Of a stretch of DNA of 64,000 nucleotides, positions 45,789 through 56,400 are shown piece by piece. How positions within the stretch are numbered: the stretch's first letter is position 1; each line of letters begins with the position of its first letter. The stretch is taken from positions 1-64,000 of the forward strand of contig JAVTVY010019542.1 of assembly GCA_036873755.1 (NCBI GenBank), given 5' to 3'. The stretch comes from Hanleya hanleyi. Taxonomy: Eukaryota; Mollusca; Polyplacophora; Lepidopleurida; Hanleyidae. A program made the translations under genes and the position numbers. Under the pieces are notes generated by a model. It ran no database searches. It was not told the origin of the DNA and worked only from the letters and a program-made list of their open reading frames with translations.

Positions 45789-47473
45789 AGTGTGTTTGTC
45801 ACTGTGTGAAATGCATACATAATAGGTTTCCTTTTGTAAGTATAACCTCCCGACCAATAGTCCCCTGCCCCCACTGGGCTTTAAATAGCGGTATGAATGT
45901 ATTTTAGTGTATACACAACCGCAACTGAAAACATGGAAGCCGAATAACACCCTGAGGTGCTCATCGGTAACTCTTATCAAGCGGTTGATGTGGAAGAATT
46001 CCTTCTGTGGACACATCTGAGCTTGCGATTAGATGATAATTCACTGGTTGATTGATACCATATATATATGCAGTTGTGGGATATAGGGTGTGAACTAACA
46101 CTTAAAAGATGTTCATTAACATCTATTATTCAAAGAGGTTGGGTGTTGATTACATCTCCCAAAGATGCATATTGAATAATTTAACCCTACCTGGCCTGCG
46201 AGGGGGAAGGCCCCTCCCCCTAGTGAACTTTTCTCTGCTGCTCCGAAACGACAAAACCGAGGAGGCTGAAACTTCGTGACTTTAAAGCTTATCTTATTGG
46301 GGTCATTTTGAGCCTATTTTCATATACCGCCGGACAGAGGATCATGGGTAAATTTAAAATTGCGGCCATGTGGTATCCGCGAAAGTCGTGTTTTCTATGT
46401 TTTCGCTCCATTTTTTCACATTTTCCTTGCCTAAAAGGCCCTGAAAGTATTTTATTTATGCAAAACTAATTATTCTATATTTTATTTGATATTTTGTAGT
46501 GGATAACATTGCTATTCAAAATCAAGATCATGTAGCCGTGGTCCACTGACTTAAATGTGGTGAAGTCAGTCATATACAGCAAACACTTATTAAATATACT
46601 AAATGTTTCATCGCGTCAGTTTGATGAACCATGCTCAATGTTTTATTACATTTGCTACATTTGTTTCATGTTTGTCCCAATATTGTTGAAAGTCGTATAT
46701 CTTTACCGGCTTTTGTATACCTCTTTATCACCCTAACAATTCAAACACTATTGAGGAGTATATACTTGGAGCGCTTTATTCCACTGGTGGAATAAACACA
46801 CCTCATTCGCACCCTAGGGTTATTTTCAGGATTTTACACTCCTTTTGATGAGTGTGTACCGGTCAACTTAGGGTGAGGGGGGGGGGGGGGGTAGTGACAA
46901 TTTTTTTAAAGTCATGTATTAGGAAAAGCTATCTTTTTTTGGTGTATTCTGCTTGAATATAATAAAGTTATACATCAAAATGTTTCTTGTTCCATGGAGA
47001 ATCCCACCATATCATGTTTGACATGCAGGTATATCTGGATAAATAAAAATCGACACAAAACAATAGTTCTAGAGACTGCCGGCAGAAGTCCACAAATGAT
47101 TAACACACACAATTGTACATTTAAAAATTCTATATTGTCTGTGCTAGAACAAAGACAATCTTAGAAAAGACAATTCCACTGGGAAGTATTTTTAAAAGAT
47201 TTTTTTGTCATTGACTATGTCAACGTAATTGTCAAATTGTGTAATTGTAATTTGTGTCATCCAATATGAAGGACAGTCAAAATCTGTACAGAGTTACCCA
47301 AGACAGATGTGTGTCACACCCCTGTGTTAGTTTGAAAAAGCTACATCTAAACCAGTTTTCACAGTCAGTGAGGGAAATATCCTGGATTCTTTCTATTCAA
47401 TCCCCAACTGCCTACTGTGGTCCATTCATTCATATCTTGTTGTGAAAGGCAGCTGCATAAATAATTGCCAATT
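45789..47473. other. Intergenic between elements D and E
   Basis: 46190-46400 and 46880-47110 are dispersed repeats with inverted relatives at 60000-60215 and 60210-60430. A poly-G run lies at 46878-46892. No gene is recognised. Confidence 0.5.
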
Positions 47474-47479
47474 GACATA
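47474..47479. repeat. 6-bp target duplication, left copy (GACATA)
   Basis: GACATA immediately precedes the left terminus AGTAGTATAC and is repeated exactly after the right terminus at 59475-59480. Confidence 0.85.
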
Positions 47480-47602
47480 AGTAGTATACAAAAGACGGAT
47501 AGCCTCACCTTTTGCCGAGGGAGGTAACTCTTGCATCTGACAGGGGGCGTTGTAGTTATGGATTGCATCAGCATTGGCTGGATGCCAACATCCGGGTTCC
47601 GT
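47480..47602. repeat. Left terminal inverted repeat of element E
   Basis: About 120 bp, inverse to 59352-59474. Shared blocks: AGTAGTATACAAAAGACGGA, TCACCTTTTGCCG, GGAGGTAACTCTTGCATC, GACAGGGGGCGTTGTAGTTA, CATCAGCATTGGCTGGAT. Confidence 0.9.
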
Positions 47603-47619
47603 TGGCACGCATCCAATTG

Positions 47620-47730
47620 GCTGGGTGCCAAGTTTTATATGGGCCGGGTGCCCATTGGCTGGGAGCCAATTGGCTCAGTGCCAAGTTTTTCGCTATAAAA
47701 AGGGGTTCATTTTGCAGTTCGGCACCAACA
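47620..47730 (+). promoter_or_regulatory. CCAAT/TATA core promoter at the left end of element E
   Basis: Several ATTGGCT/GCCAAT boxes in a short repeat (GGCTGGGTGCCAAGTTTT-like) precede TATAAAAAGG at 47694-47703. It points toward the PolB gene 3 kb downstream. GTATGT near 47957 and ATATTACAG|G near 50743 could be the ends of a 5'UTR intron. Confidence 0.45.
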
Positions 47731-47764
47731 TTTTCCCTGGCCATCCGAAGCTATCGATCTCACC

Positions 47765-47910
47765 ACTGCCTGCCTGACCAATACCTGCCTGCCCGACCAC
47801 TGCCTGCCTAACCGACTTTCCTGCCCGCCTGCCTACCTGACCACTGCCTGCCTAACGGACCTCCCTGCCTACCCGATCACTGCCTGTGTGTAGTAATCTG
47901 CCTGACCAGT
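47765..47910 (+). repeat. CTGCCTGACC short tandem repeat
   Basis: CACTGCCTGCCTGACC/CCTGCCCGACC recurs about nine times, in the putative 5' leader after the TATA box. Confidence 0.7.
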
Positions 47911-48202
47911 ATCATTGACCAGTATCACTGAGTAACACCAATCAACGCCTTACACGTATGTAATATATATATTTTAATAATATCTATGCTAGGAAATGCC
48001 CCCTCCCCCCCCCTCTCGGAATTTTTCTTCCAGCTTAGGTCTTTAGGAGAACGTGTGACAGTGAAAAAAACCATCACAGTTATTTCCCTATATTATGGAA
48101 ACTTTTAGTGGCCAATTTTAGTATCTAGGGAGGCATTTATATATTGGCAGAATTTTCTCGTGAAACTCAAACATCCTCCACATGCATCAGCTGTTATTAT
48201 GT

Positions 48203-48268
48203 TAGTTCAATCTTGAACGTCGCTCGTCTGGGCTCGCTCCCAGACGAGCGACGTTCAAGATTGAACTA
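48203..48268. mobile_element. 66-bp perfect hairpin with 9-bp direct repeats
   Basis: Two 30-nt arms (outer TAGTTCAATCTTGAACGT, inner CGCTCGTCTGGG and their inverse) surround a 6-nt loop without mismatch. TTATTATGT flanks it on both sides (48194-48202, 48269-48277), which looks like a target duplication. Confidence 0.6.
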
Positions 48269-48269
48269 T

Positions 48270-50160
48270 TATTATGTCAACAAACACCTCTATTTTTAGA
48301 TTGCTACAATGTAGCGCATTTGAGCGGGTGATTTCGTTCGCGCGATTGCATGGAAGTGCACAACCACCTCGCTGGGGGTCTAATAACACCCCAGCCACCA
48401 GTCAGACTTTTGGACCGGATTCGGGGCCTTCGCGCACATCGCCGGAAGTGACATCATATATAGTAAAATAGCTGTTTAACGAAAATTTTGATTACTTTTC
48501 AAGTCTGCATAATACCTCCGTTGACCTAGCGTTAAAAAGAATTATCTGGAGATAATTTTCCCTGTTTATCTGGACAGAGCATATGAAAAGTAGTTCGCTC
48601 ATGTGCAACACTAAAGGAGTTGTTTGGTCGGATTCAAACTGAACCGTGCGTTGGTTGGTTTCCCCTATACGTCATAGCAACGTAGTAAAGGTCAACTTCC
48701 GCTATTGGAGGCAGGGATGTTATTGGAGCCTGCGAAATGGAGCATGCGCTGTGGGGAGGTTGGGAAGTGCACTGCCGTTTTTGGACCATTTATAAATGCA
48801 AATTTCACGTATTTTCTCAAGCAGCTCATGAAATATAAAGCTCGAGTTACAACCTACCAGAACTATAGAATTTAGTGCTGACGTAGCAACATTGTACGTT
48901 ATAATTTTCCACATATGATATGCATAGTCAGTCCGGGATATTTTTCCAGCAACTTGTCATATTTTAAGGAACACGGAATGGGACATCGTACATTTGTTCT
49001 ACGTTACACATTCCCGCTACATCCCTATATATGCCTACGATCTTACTATTCATAGAGTTTGTCGCTCAAAATCACTCATTGACTTTATCAACAAGAATTT
49101 TACAAGTCTATACTACACCATGGCTCACGCCATATGAACACAACTGGCAGACGACGTGATCCAACAATTCACTAAACAGACAAGATCTCTCTTACCCGTA
49201 CGTCTCAACTTATCTCAAAATGTTCACAATACATTCTAGAATAATATGATGCACGAATTTAAGGTTTACATTACCTGTAAATAGATACAACGGCAATTTA
49301 TTATCACTATATACAGCCGGTTGGAACAGCGTAATTTAGCTAAAGTGATGACGTCACACAATTGTCTATTAATAACATGCACCAGCAAGCGTGTTGTGAA
49401 CACGGACTTGTGTTGAACACACGAATCTTTTACTATTCAGTTATCTCGGGCGTTTACCATCCCTATTTATTAACTAGATGGAACATATATATTTATCTTA
49501 TAACAGTTTACAAATCTCCATATGGACTACAACTCACCCAAAACAAATTTACAAAATGAAATCAGTTTCCTGGCATGGTCAAGGGGAGACCAATTTGACT
49601 TTGACACCAGCCGACGTCAGATTGGTCTCCCCTTCAATATATAATTTTGTGGGTGATGTAGTTCGAAACACTCGCAACACGAACTCAGAAGATGACGCAC
49701 AATACAACTCGACGAGCCACAATGGTAATGTTTGTTCGATTAATAAATTAAACTTATTTTATCGTTAACTTTAGCGATACCATATGTGTTCAAATAATAT
49801 AAACATATCCTATCGTTTACTACAGTTTCAACCACCATATATATAGCAGTTCAAATAATGAAATAATTAATAATATAATATATTATAATAATATAATATA
49901 ATATAATATAATATAATAATTAATATATATTAATGAAATAATAATAATGTACTATTTGAAATTAATCATTTCTACTTTTTCTTCTTTTAATAAAAAATAA
50001 TCATTTCTATTGCTGTAAATCATTATACTAATTCAAATTTGAAAGAAACTTACAATGCGTATAACATACATTTTATACTGAAATCTACCAAGAAAAAGTG
50101 GAGAGTGGACTAATATTGGTCAAATATTCTTTGCTCTCCATTTTTATATCTAATGAATCT
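48270..50160. other. Non-coding left interior of element E
   Basis: No gene is recognised. 48530-48640 is a dispersed repeat (inverse relative at 5213-5420). 49555-49640 has a GGGGAGACCAAT/ATTGGTCTCCCC inverted repeat. 49855-49935 is an (AATAT)n-like run. Confidence 0.5.
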
Positions 50161-50169
50161 ATCAGTATT

Positions 50170-50545
50170 GTAAGTAAATTTTAATTACAGGCTTTCATTT
50201 TATAAATATAGTACCCGGTATTTTATAACTATGAGTAGATAATCTAATTGTTTATTAATTTCACCGACTAATCCCAATTTTACCTTCTCTGGAGTAAACT
50301 GTGTTTTTATTCCAGCATTTTTCAACCAATCTTCCACTTCTCTCCATACTGGTTTATTACTCTACATTCCCAGAATAGATGAATTACCGTTTCTGTAACT
50401 CCTTGCAAAAGGTACATGTTTTACTGACACTAGCATCTAATCTATTGGCACTAATATTCGTTGTTAATATCCCATTAATAATTTTATAATGTAGCCACTT
50501 ATATTTTTCCTCTTGACCAAACAAATTGACAAAATCAAATCAGTA
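50170..50545 (-). pseudogene. Non-LTR retrotransposon ORF2 C-terminal fragment
   Basis: The minus strand encodes FGQEEKYKWLHYKIINGILT, CTFCKE and, after a frameshift, ETVIHLFWECRVI. These fit the Cys-rich zinc-ribbon-like tail behind many LINE reverse transcriptases. It is a 5'-truncated relic inside element E. Confidence 0.6.
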
Positions 50546-50570
50546 GTTACATCCGGGCACGCATTTGTAG

Positions 50571-50655
50571 TATAAAAGCGTATTTCGAGCCCTATTGACC
50601 TTACGGCGCACTGTGCAGAGGGGAGGTCACAGAGGTCATTTTAGTAGTATAAAAG
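50571..50655 (+). promoter_or_regulatory. Duplicated TATA region upstream of PolB
   Basis: GTAGTATAAAAGCG..ATTTCGAGCCCTATTGACC occurs twice (TATAAAAG at 50571-50578 and 50648-50655), 105-190 nt before the PolB ATG at 50760. The repeat begins like an element terminus (AGTAGTATAAAAG) and may be an internalised terminal fragment. Confidence 0.5.
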
Positions 50656-50759
50656 CGCATTTCGAGCCCTATTGACCTTGCGCCTCCAAATTATATGAAA
50701 TAAGTTAAAAATTCTTGATTCAGACAAACTCTGCTATATTACAGGAGTGAACTGCCAGT

Positions 50760-53490
50760 ATGAATCGTGATCGTTCAAGATCTCCCCTGAGACGAGACGA
50801 CAACAATACGAGACCAGAACAAGATTTTCCAGGAGATCCAGCGGTGCCTGCCGATGAAGCATTGTCACAAGACCAGTCCATGAGTGCCATATACCGGCGA
50901 CATTGGAACACCATTCGCCATTGCTTTCACCGTCAACGGCCCATACTGGACTTGTACAATTTTCGGTTGGTGGAGCTGATACATCTTCCGTCCTACGTGG
51001 AGCGTATTTTCAACGACCAAGCCACATCGTTTCGGGTCAATATGACTTTTGGATACATTCTTCGGCACAAGGAGACCAATCAACTACGGTATTTCTATCC
51101 GAGCAACAACAACCATGTATTTGACCAGCCCTTCACGGTGACGGACGCTATTTCCCTGGAGCCGATGGCCGAGCAACTCACTATATTAGACCCGTTGGAG
51201 TGGGCCCGCCTGCAACGACCGAACACGAAATGGTTGGTGGAAATGGTCACCAACGTCACATTCTATGTGACGAAATTGCGGAAGGCCTGTACATTTGGAC
51301 CAAGATATGGACGCACGGCACTTCCGGGGTGTACCCTTCAAATATTGGGATGTCGTCGAATCGCTCTTCAAGGTGAATATCTTTGTCTATCGATTACTAC
51401 GGGAAGGCGAGGAGAACTCTGAATTTGTCGCTGAATTGGTGCATCGCTCTTCAGAACGGTACGCGTCCACGATGTTGTATATCACAATACGCCTTCTATC
51501 CTTGAAGAACTAGCTGATGAGGGTCTTGTGGTGAAAGAAGAGGACCGTTATTTTCCCTACCGGGCGTGCTATGACTTTGAAGCGATTTTGGAACCTATGG
51601 ACACTACCTCAGCCAAAACGCAGTGGACACAGCGTCATATCCCGCCGAGTGTCAGCATTTCAACCAACGTTCCTGGCTATGACGCTGAGCCTGTATGTTT
51701 CGTATCGACCGGAGACCCCCGTGACCTGATTACGCGGATGATGGGGTATTTAGAGGCGGTGAGCGCGCGCAGTACGGAACTGTTGGTAGTCAAGTTCCAA
51801 GATGTTCTGGACGAACTCGATGATCGAATTCCCGAGCCGGGTGTGTCGTTCAGTGACAGCGAAGAAAGTGAGTCGGAGGAAGAGGAGAAAAGTGACGAGG
51901 CCGAAAGAGAGATTCATCCGCAAGATGTACCCTTACCGAAAGTGTATGCGGAAAAACTGAAAGCCCGATTCGTTCAATACCTGACTCAATTACCCGTGCT
52001 CGGGTTTAATTCTGGACGTTACGACCTCAACATGGTGAAGGAGTTTTCGTACCCTTATTTGGCACAGTCAGGTGAATTCAAGAGTGTGATCAAAAAGGTT
52101 AATAATCACATGGCGCTTACTACCACGTCACTGAATTTCCTGGATGTTCGGAATTATTTGGCGCCCAATTATAGTTATGCTCAGTGGGTGAAGGCCTATG
52201 ACTGTAAACAATCCAAAGGAAGGTTCCCTTACACTTACATGTCGACACTCGACCGCTTGGAGGAAACAGAGTTACCATCCCGGGACGCTTTTTTCGATGA
52301 TTTAAAGCAAGAAGAATGTTATGAAGACGTGTACCGGGAACTGCAACAGGTATGGAACGACCAACAGATGGAGACCTTGCGAGATTTTCTGGTATATTAC
52401 AACAATCTGGATGTCGTTCCCTTCCTCGAAGCGGCCGAGAAAATGGCGCAACTGTTTCGCAACCAAATGCACGTCGACATATTCAAAGAGTGTTTGAGTT
52501 TACCTGGCCTGGCTCTTCGGTATCTCTTTCAAGACTGTTCTACCTACTTCTCGCTCATTCAACAAAAAGATGAGGATATGCATGATTGTTTGCGAGATAA
52601 CATTGTGAGCGGGCCAAGCCTCATATTTTCACCGGTACCACGAGAAAGATGTGACGACCATTCGAGGTGGGAAAGTGTGCGACAAAATCATCGGCTTTGA
52701 TGCGAATGCACTGCATCTGTGGGCCATTGCTCAACCCATGCCAAGCGGTCACTATACGCGGTGGTTAGTGGAAGGCCAGCATTTCAAATCTCAACGGTCC
52801 CACAGACATATCGCCGACCAGTGGCTGGACTGGGAAGCCCATCGACGCGGCATTTCTATCCGCCATCAATCCAACGCCACAGAAAAGCGAGTAGGAGATC
52901 GCCGACTGCCTGTCGATGGGTTTGCCCTGGTGAATGGAACGCCTACAGTATTTCGGTTTTACGGGTGCTATTGGCACGGGCACGATTGCAAGTTCTCCCA
53001 CGGGCGCTACAACGATCGCCGTGGAAAAGCAGCAAAACAACTACAGACGGAAGTCGTGGACAATGCTGATTATATTAAAGAGTTGGGGTATCATATCTTA
53101 ATGTCACACTCAAGTTTGTTTCACTCATATGGTGACAGTCAGTTTGGTTGGTGGAGGAAGCCGGAGTACCCGGAGAGAACCACCGCCCTTCGGCAAGTAA
53201 CTGACAAACTTTCACACATGGACCAGCGCCGAATCGTGGAAACTGGTTGATAATAGATGCTATGGCAAAACCGTAACGAATCAAGCCCGCCACATCACCG
53301 TGAATATATGCACCACGAAACAAGCCCGAACTAAAATCAACTCTCCACTGTGTCGTTCTGTCGACGTCATCGATGATGATACCTACGAAGTTACCTCTGC
53401 CAAAAGACCACGCGTTATAACTTGCCCCTCCAAATTGGCTGTATGGTGTACCAGATGGCCAAACTCCGGATGTTGGAGTTCCTGGCCTGT
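50760..53490 (+). pseudogene. Protein-primed DNA polymerase B (Polinton PolB), broken
   Basis: The ATG at 50760 opens an Arg/Asp-rich leader, then the conserved N-terminal domain (YRRHWNT, FNDQ, FDQPFT, RPNTKW). Sequence is lost near 51290. VPFKYWDVVESLF follows in another frame to 51513. The original frame then carries exonuclease motifs YDFEA (Exo I), GFNSGRYDLN (Exo II) and YYNNLDVVPF (Exo III), to about 52626. One extra T in ATTTTC there shifts the frame into FDANALHLWA (motif A region), then YGCYWHGHDC. After a second deletion (~53240) only NRCYGKTV (motif B region) and VYQMAKLRMLEF remain, to ~53490. Motif C is missing. The family replicates the element by protein priming; this copy cannot. 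Confidence 0.85.
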
Positions 53491-53969
53491 CTCGCTGGTG
53501 GGGCCAGCGTACCCCTGTAGATCGAGACCCAGCATTTGCTGTAGGGTAGGACTGATTTCGACACTCACGTTGGGGCTGAGAGTAAGACTGGCCTTGTCGT
53601 TGTGTGCGTTGTAATCGAAGTCTACATGATTTTTGAAGGGGAAAGTTTTTATGGGTTGTGAATTATTCGTGACGTCCCGTAGAGACTTATAATAATGCAT
53701 CAGACTTTTCAGCCCACCCATGAACTCCTTGGGAGTATCGTATTGACCTTCGGGTAGTTTGAGTCGGGTTTCTTGTCTTTCGTAGGTCACCTCGTACCAC
53801 ACTTCACCACCTCGCACGTTGTACCACGAGTAAAGGTACTGGATATCCACGAGTCCACATTCCCAGCGTCCAGGTAAATGCAACGGTTGCGGTAACTGGG
53901 TAATTTGGTCAAGGTGTTGTCAGGAAACACATCAGCCGAGCTGTTACTGGGCAGGGTGAGGTAAAACAT
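53490..53969 (-). pseudogene. Virion-type protein with LPSNSS N-terminus, frameshifted and truncated
   Basis: The ATG at 53969 encodes MFYLTLPSNSS and FPDNTLTK. A 1-nt loss near 53912 shifts to the frame carrying LHLPGRWECGLVDIQYLYSW, HYYKSLRD, NVSVEISPTLQQMLGLDL. Beyond about 53490 the open frame is only the antisense of the PolB relic, so the true C-terminus was deleted. Proteins with this N-terminus are frequent in invertebrate Polinton-like elements and are probably capsid components (penton or minor capsid); I cannot assign which. The gene converges on PolB tail to tail. Confidence 0.55.
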
Positions 53970-54002
53970 GACGACTGAGCTTTCCTGCTGCTGCTGTTGG
54001 TT

Positions 54003-54803
54003 TTAATACTTCTCCCAGCCCTTGGGCGCTAATCGTCGTGATGGTTGCGGTGACTTAGATCTTGGTGGTTGCAGGGGGTGGCGTGGTAAAAGGGGTGAAA
54101 AAGTAGGTGCCCACCGTGGTGGTGTTTTGGGGGGAGACTCCGGCTCCCACTCCCAAGAAGGTTGTGGAGTCTGTCGTTGTGCGTGCACCGGCGATTCACG
54201 CTGCATCCAGGCCCAGCTCTCGGGGTTCCCCACCAATTCCTGTGGTACATGCATGTCTTTCAAGCCTTGAGCGAAGACCTCCCATCCTCGAGGATTCGTG
54301 TGTGACCTGCGTTGACGCATCAGGTCATTCACTAAATCCGTCATGTGGGTACCGGGGACCACCTGATTCTGTACCAGTAGTTCACCTTTATCATTCCAAG
54401 TCATGTTAGGATTCTGTTTCATCCGTTGTAATACCAGGTCAACTTGTTTCTTGAACGATGCAGGTACACTCTTCAGGACTTCATCTTCGACCCACTGTGG
54501 GGCTGTGGGTGGTACCCCTGGTAATGGCGGCTGTTGGGGCGGTTCTGAGGTTGGTGGTGGTGGTGGTGCTGCTGCTGGGGTAGAGCGGGTTTTGTATTGG
54601 TCCATGAACGCCATGTACCGCTAAAGCGTTTCATTGTACTGTTGTACTTTCTCACTGTCGCTTAACCCCGGTCGTTGTAAGATCTGACCCATCTCTTCAT
54701 CGAGTGTGTTTATCGTCTTCACCGTAGAGGGTACGGGGTACGGTGATTGGAGGTTTTGAAGGAACCGAGGTTCGACGAGGACCATTTTTTTCGTGTGGTT
54801 CAT
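54003..54803 (-). pseudogene. Scaffold-like virion gene interrupted by one TAG
   Basis: The ATG at 54803 starts MNHTKKMVLVEPRFLQNLQS and a coiled region with LDEEMGQIL and SEKVQQYNETL. A TAG at 54621-54623 stops it. The same frame continues RYMAFMDQYKTR, a Pro-rich segment, VLKSVPASFKKQVDLVL, GWEVFAQGLKDMHVPQEL and a basic Ser/Pro-rich tail to 54003. Without the stop it is one 266-codon frame. Homologous two-part proteins are common in Polinton-like elements; the function is unknown (a scaffold or minor virion protein is a guess). The ATG overlaps the stop of the upstream gene (ATGA). Confidence 0.65.
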
Positions 54804-55144
54804 TGACGGCCGAACAGCCCACCCAATACCGGACCCAACACGGAAGCCGCCAACGGTGCTAAAATGGCCCCGAGAAAGCCGCCTTTCTGTAACACCTTTT
54901 TCTTTTGTGTTTGAGAGACTCGCTTCTGGACTAAGGTTCGCAGACCTGTCTTATGCTTGGCCAACTTCGCCTTCTGAGTCGGAGTCAGTGGTACGTTGCC
55001 TTTTAAGATATTGAGTGCAATCTCACACAGACAGCCCACGAGAGCAGGGTCTGCGCCGCGTACAATGGTTCGAACCAACTCGGGTGGGGCCGTCTTCAAT
55101 ACACGGAGCGTCGGAGCATGCTTCCGTACTCGAGCAGACATCAT
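54800..55144 (-). CDS. Basic core-type virion protein with hydrophobic glycine-rich C-terminus
   Basis: The ATG at 55144 (or 55141) gives about 114 residues. A basic helical N-terminal half contains VRKHAPTLRVLK and CEIALNILKGNVPLT, then Lys/Arg-rich RVSQTQKKKVLQ, then a hydrophobic tail (GGFLGAILAPLAASVLGPVL). The layout resembles adenovirus core protein X-like proteins annotated in adintovirus/Polinton-like elements, which bind DNA and may act on membranes (inference). The frame is intact and its TGA overlaps the next ATG, suggesting tight gene packing. Confidence 0.55.
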   Translation of the reverse strand: MMSARVRKHAPTLRVLKTAPPELVRTIVRGADPALVGCLCEIALNILKGNVPLTPTQKAKLAKHKTGLRTLVQKRVSQTQKKKVLQKGGFLGAILAPLAASVLGPVLGGLFGRQ

Positions 55145-55244
55145 GTACAACTAATGCTAGAACCCACAACCCTGCCCTTTTTATCTACCTACCTCGTGAA
55201 TATTGAACAGAGACAAAAGTCAGCCATGATGTGGTATTAATTCT

Positions 55245-55300
55245 TTTATTATCCCCAACATCAAACACACACCCCAGCTGGGGGGAACCACTGTGGGTGT
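55245..55300 (-). terminator. 3'-end hairpin plus AATAAA (copy 5)
   Basis: A 32-nt hairpin (arms ACACCC and GGGTGT, 55300-55269) begins 7 nt after the ATPase TAA (55308-55310), followed by GATGTTGGGGAT and AATAAA (55250-55245) on the minus strand. It is the best example tying the module to a gene 3' end. Confidence 0.7.
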
Positions 55301-55307
55301 GTTTACA

Positions 55308-55916
55308 TTATTTTTGCATGTACACGTGGTGGGTCTCTCCGGGAAAGATACCGGTCCGTAGTCGAAGGTGGTCGGGGGTGGCTTGCTTCAGGTCGAAGAG
55401 CATATACCCGTGCGGAGGGGTTGTCGCATCTTTGAAGGCTTCCAACGCAAACGCAGTGCGTCCAGGGTACATCTATCTCGTCAGGTGCAGTACTTGAGTG
55501 GTATCTCTCGGGTTTTTGAAGACCACCAGGTAGTGAGCATTTAAGCTGATGTTCCGATGTTCTTTGTTTTTACTGAACAGATTCTGCACAATGTAGATGA
55601 TGCTGAGACGTCGATGATGGCTGCCTTTGGTAAAGAGTTGGGTGACCCGCGCATCCGTCTCCGCCATGAGATCATCCAGAACCACCAAGGTGTCCGGCTC
55701 CAAATCGGCCAGGTTGGGTAGCCCTTCCACGAACGTGATGTGGGGCATTGCTGCAAACGCCGCCTGCCATTCTCCGTAACACCACACGACTCGGGCAATG
55801 GGTGGAGTATTCATGCTGTCGGCGTGTTCGAGGAGCTTTCTGACGAAGTGCGTTTTGCCGGAACCCGTCGGTCCTGCGATGACGCAGGTGAAGGGATGTT
55901 GCCACCGGGGATCCAT
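55308..55916 (-). pseudogene. FtsK/HerA-type packaging ATPase with one in-frame TAG
   Basis: The ATG at 55916 gives MDPRWQHPFTCVIAGPTGSG with Walker A (GPTGSGKT, ~15-22), Walker B TLVVLDDLM (~75-83), TKGSHHRRLSIIYIVQNLF and VVFKNPRD. A TAG at 55473-55475 stops it after residue 147. The same frame continues MYPGRTAFALEAFKDATTPP, HGYMLFDLK, ending at TAA 55308-55310, so only one codon breaks a ~202-codon gene. Polinton ATPases of this type are believed to drive genome packaging. Unlike the element C copy there is no N-terminal finger. Confidence 0.85.
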
Positions 55917-56359
55917 GGTTGGAGGTGTATCCGCTGTTGTGGTAACCCACTCTTGTAAATTTGGTATGAGTGAACTGGGGTCGTCGGTGCGTCGAGCTTT
56001 GGTACCGTTGTCGATGTGCCTTCACAGTGAGTGATGAAATCCGGTGGATTTTCAGACGTAGTGGGTGCACTTGGTGTAGGTGTTGACTCTATACTCGGTG
56101 TAGCCTGTACACGTGATGTGGTGGTGATGACTGGGCTCGTTTCGGTCACGGGATTGACTGGTGCTCTCTGTAGACTGGTTTGACCGGCGGCTGGTGGTTG
56201 TGTCTTTGGTGGGATGAGTAGAGTGCTGAGATAGGCTACGTCGTAAAACACACCTCCGTACAACACACTCAGCAGGGTTAGCAATATCACTTCAAAGCCC
56301 ACTTGTGCTTTGCGCGTTTTGGGCGACGCCGTGTTCAGAGACGATTGCACTGTGTTCAT
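55811..56359 (-). CDS. Single-pass membrane protein, unknown function
   Basis: From the ATG at 56359, 182 residues. A short basic N-terminus precedes a hydrophobic segment (VILLTLLSVLYGGVFYDVAY, ~24-43), then a long Pro/Thr/Ser-rich tail. The tail overlaps the ATPase start by 106 bp in another frame, and the overlapped part (IPSPASSQDRRVPAKR) may not be genuine. TATAAA at 56401-56406 lies 42 nt upstream. No family is recognised. Confidence 0.5.
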   Translation of the reverse strand: MNTVQSSLNTASPKTRKAQVGFEVILLTLLSVLYGGVFYDVAYLSTLLIPPKTQPPAAGQTSLQRAPVNPVTETSPVITTTSRVQATPSIESTPTPSAPTTSENPPDFITHCEGTSTTVPKLDAPTTPVHSYQIYKSGLPQQRIHLQPWIPGGNIPSPASSQDRRVPAKRTSSESSSNTPTA

Positions 56360-56400
56360 GGTCGAACGTAGAATGAAGGATGATGGCGGTGGTGTCTGGT

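Noticed and set aside
41513..45794. Confirmed target duplication for element D
   Set aside because: The outside hexamers AATATA and AGTGTG do not match.
54621..55475. TAG reassigned to a sense codon in these elements
   Set aside because: Element B also shows TAA and TGA stops in place of Leu and Trp codons, and frameshifts are frequent, so ordinary decay explains the stops. The two E cases are kept only as a low-interest finding.
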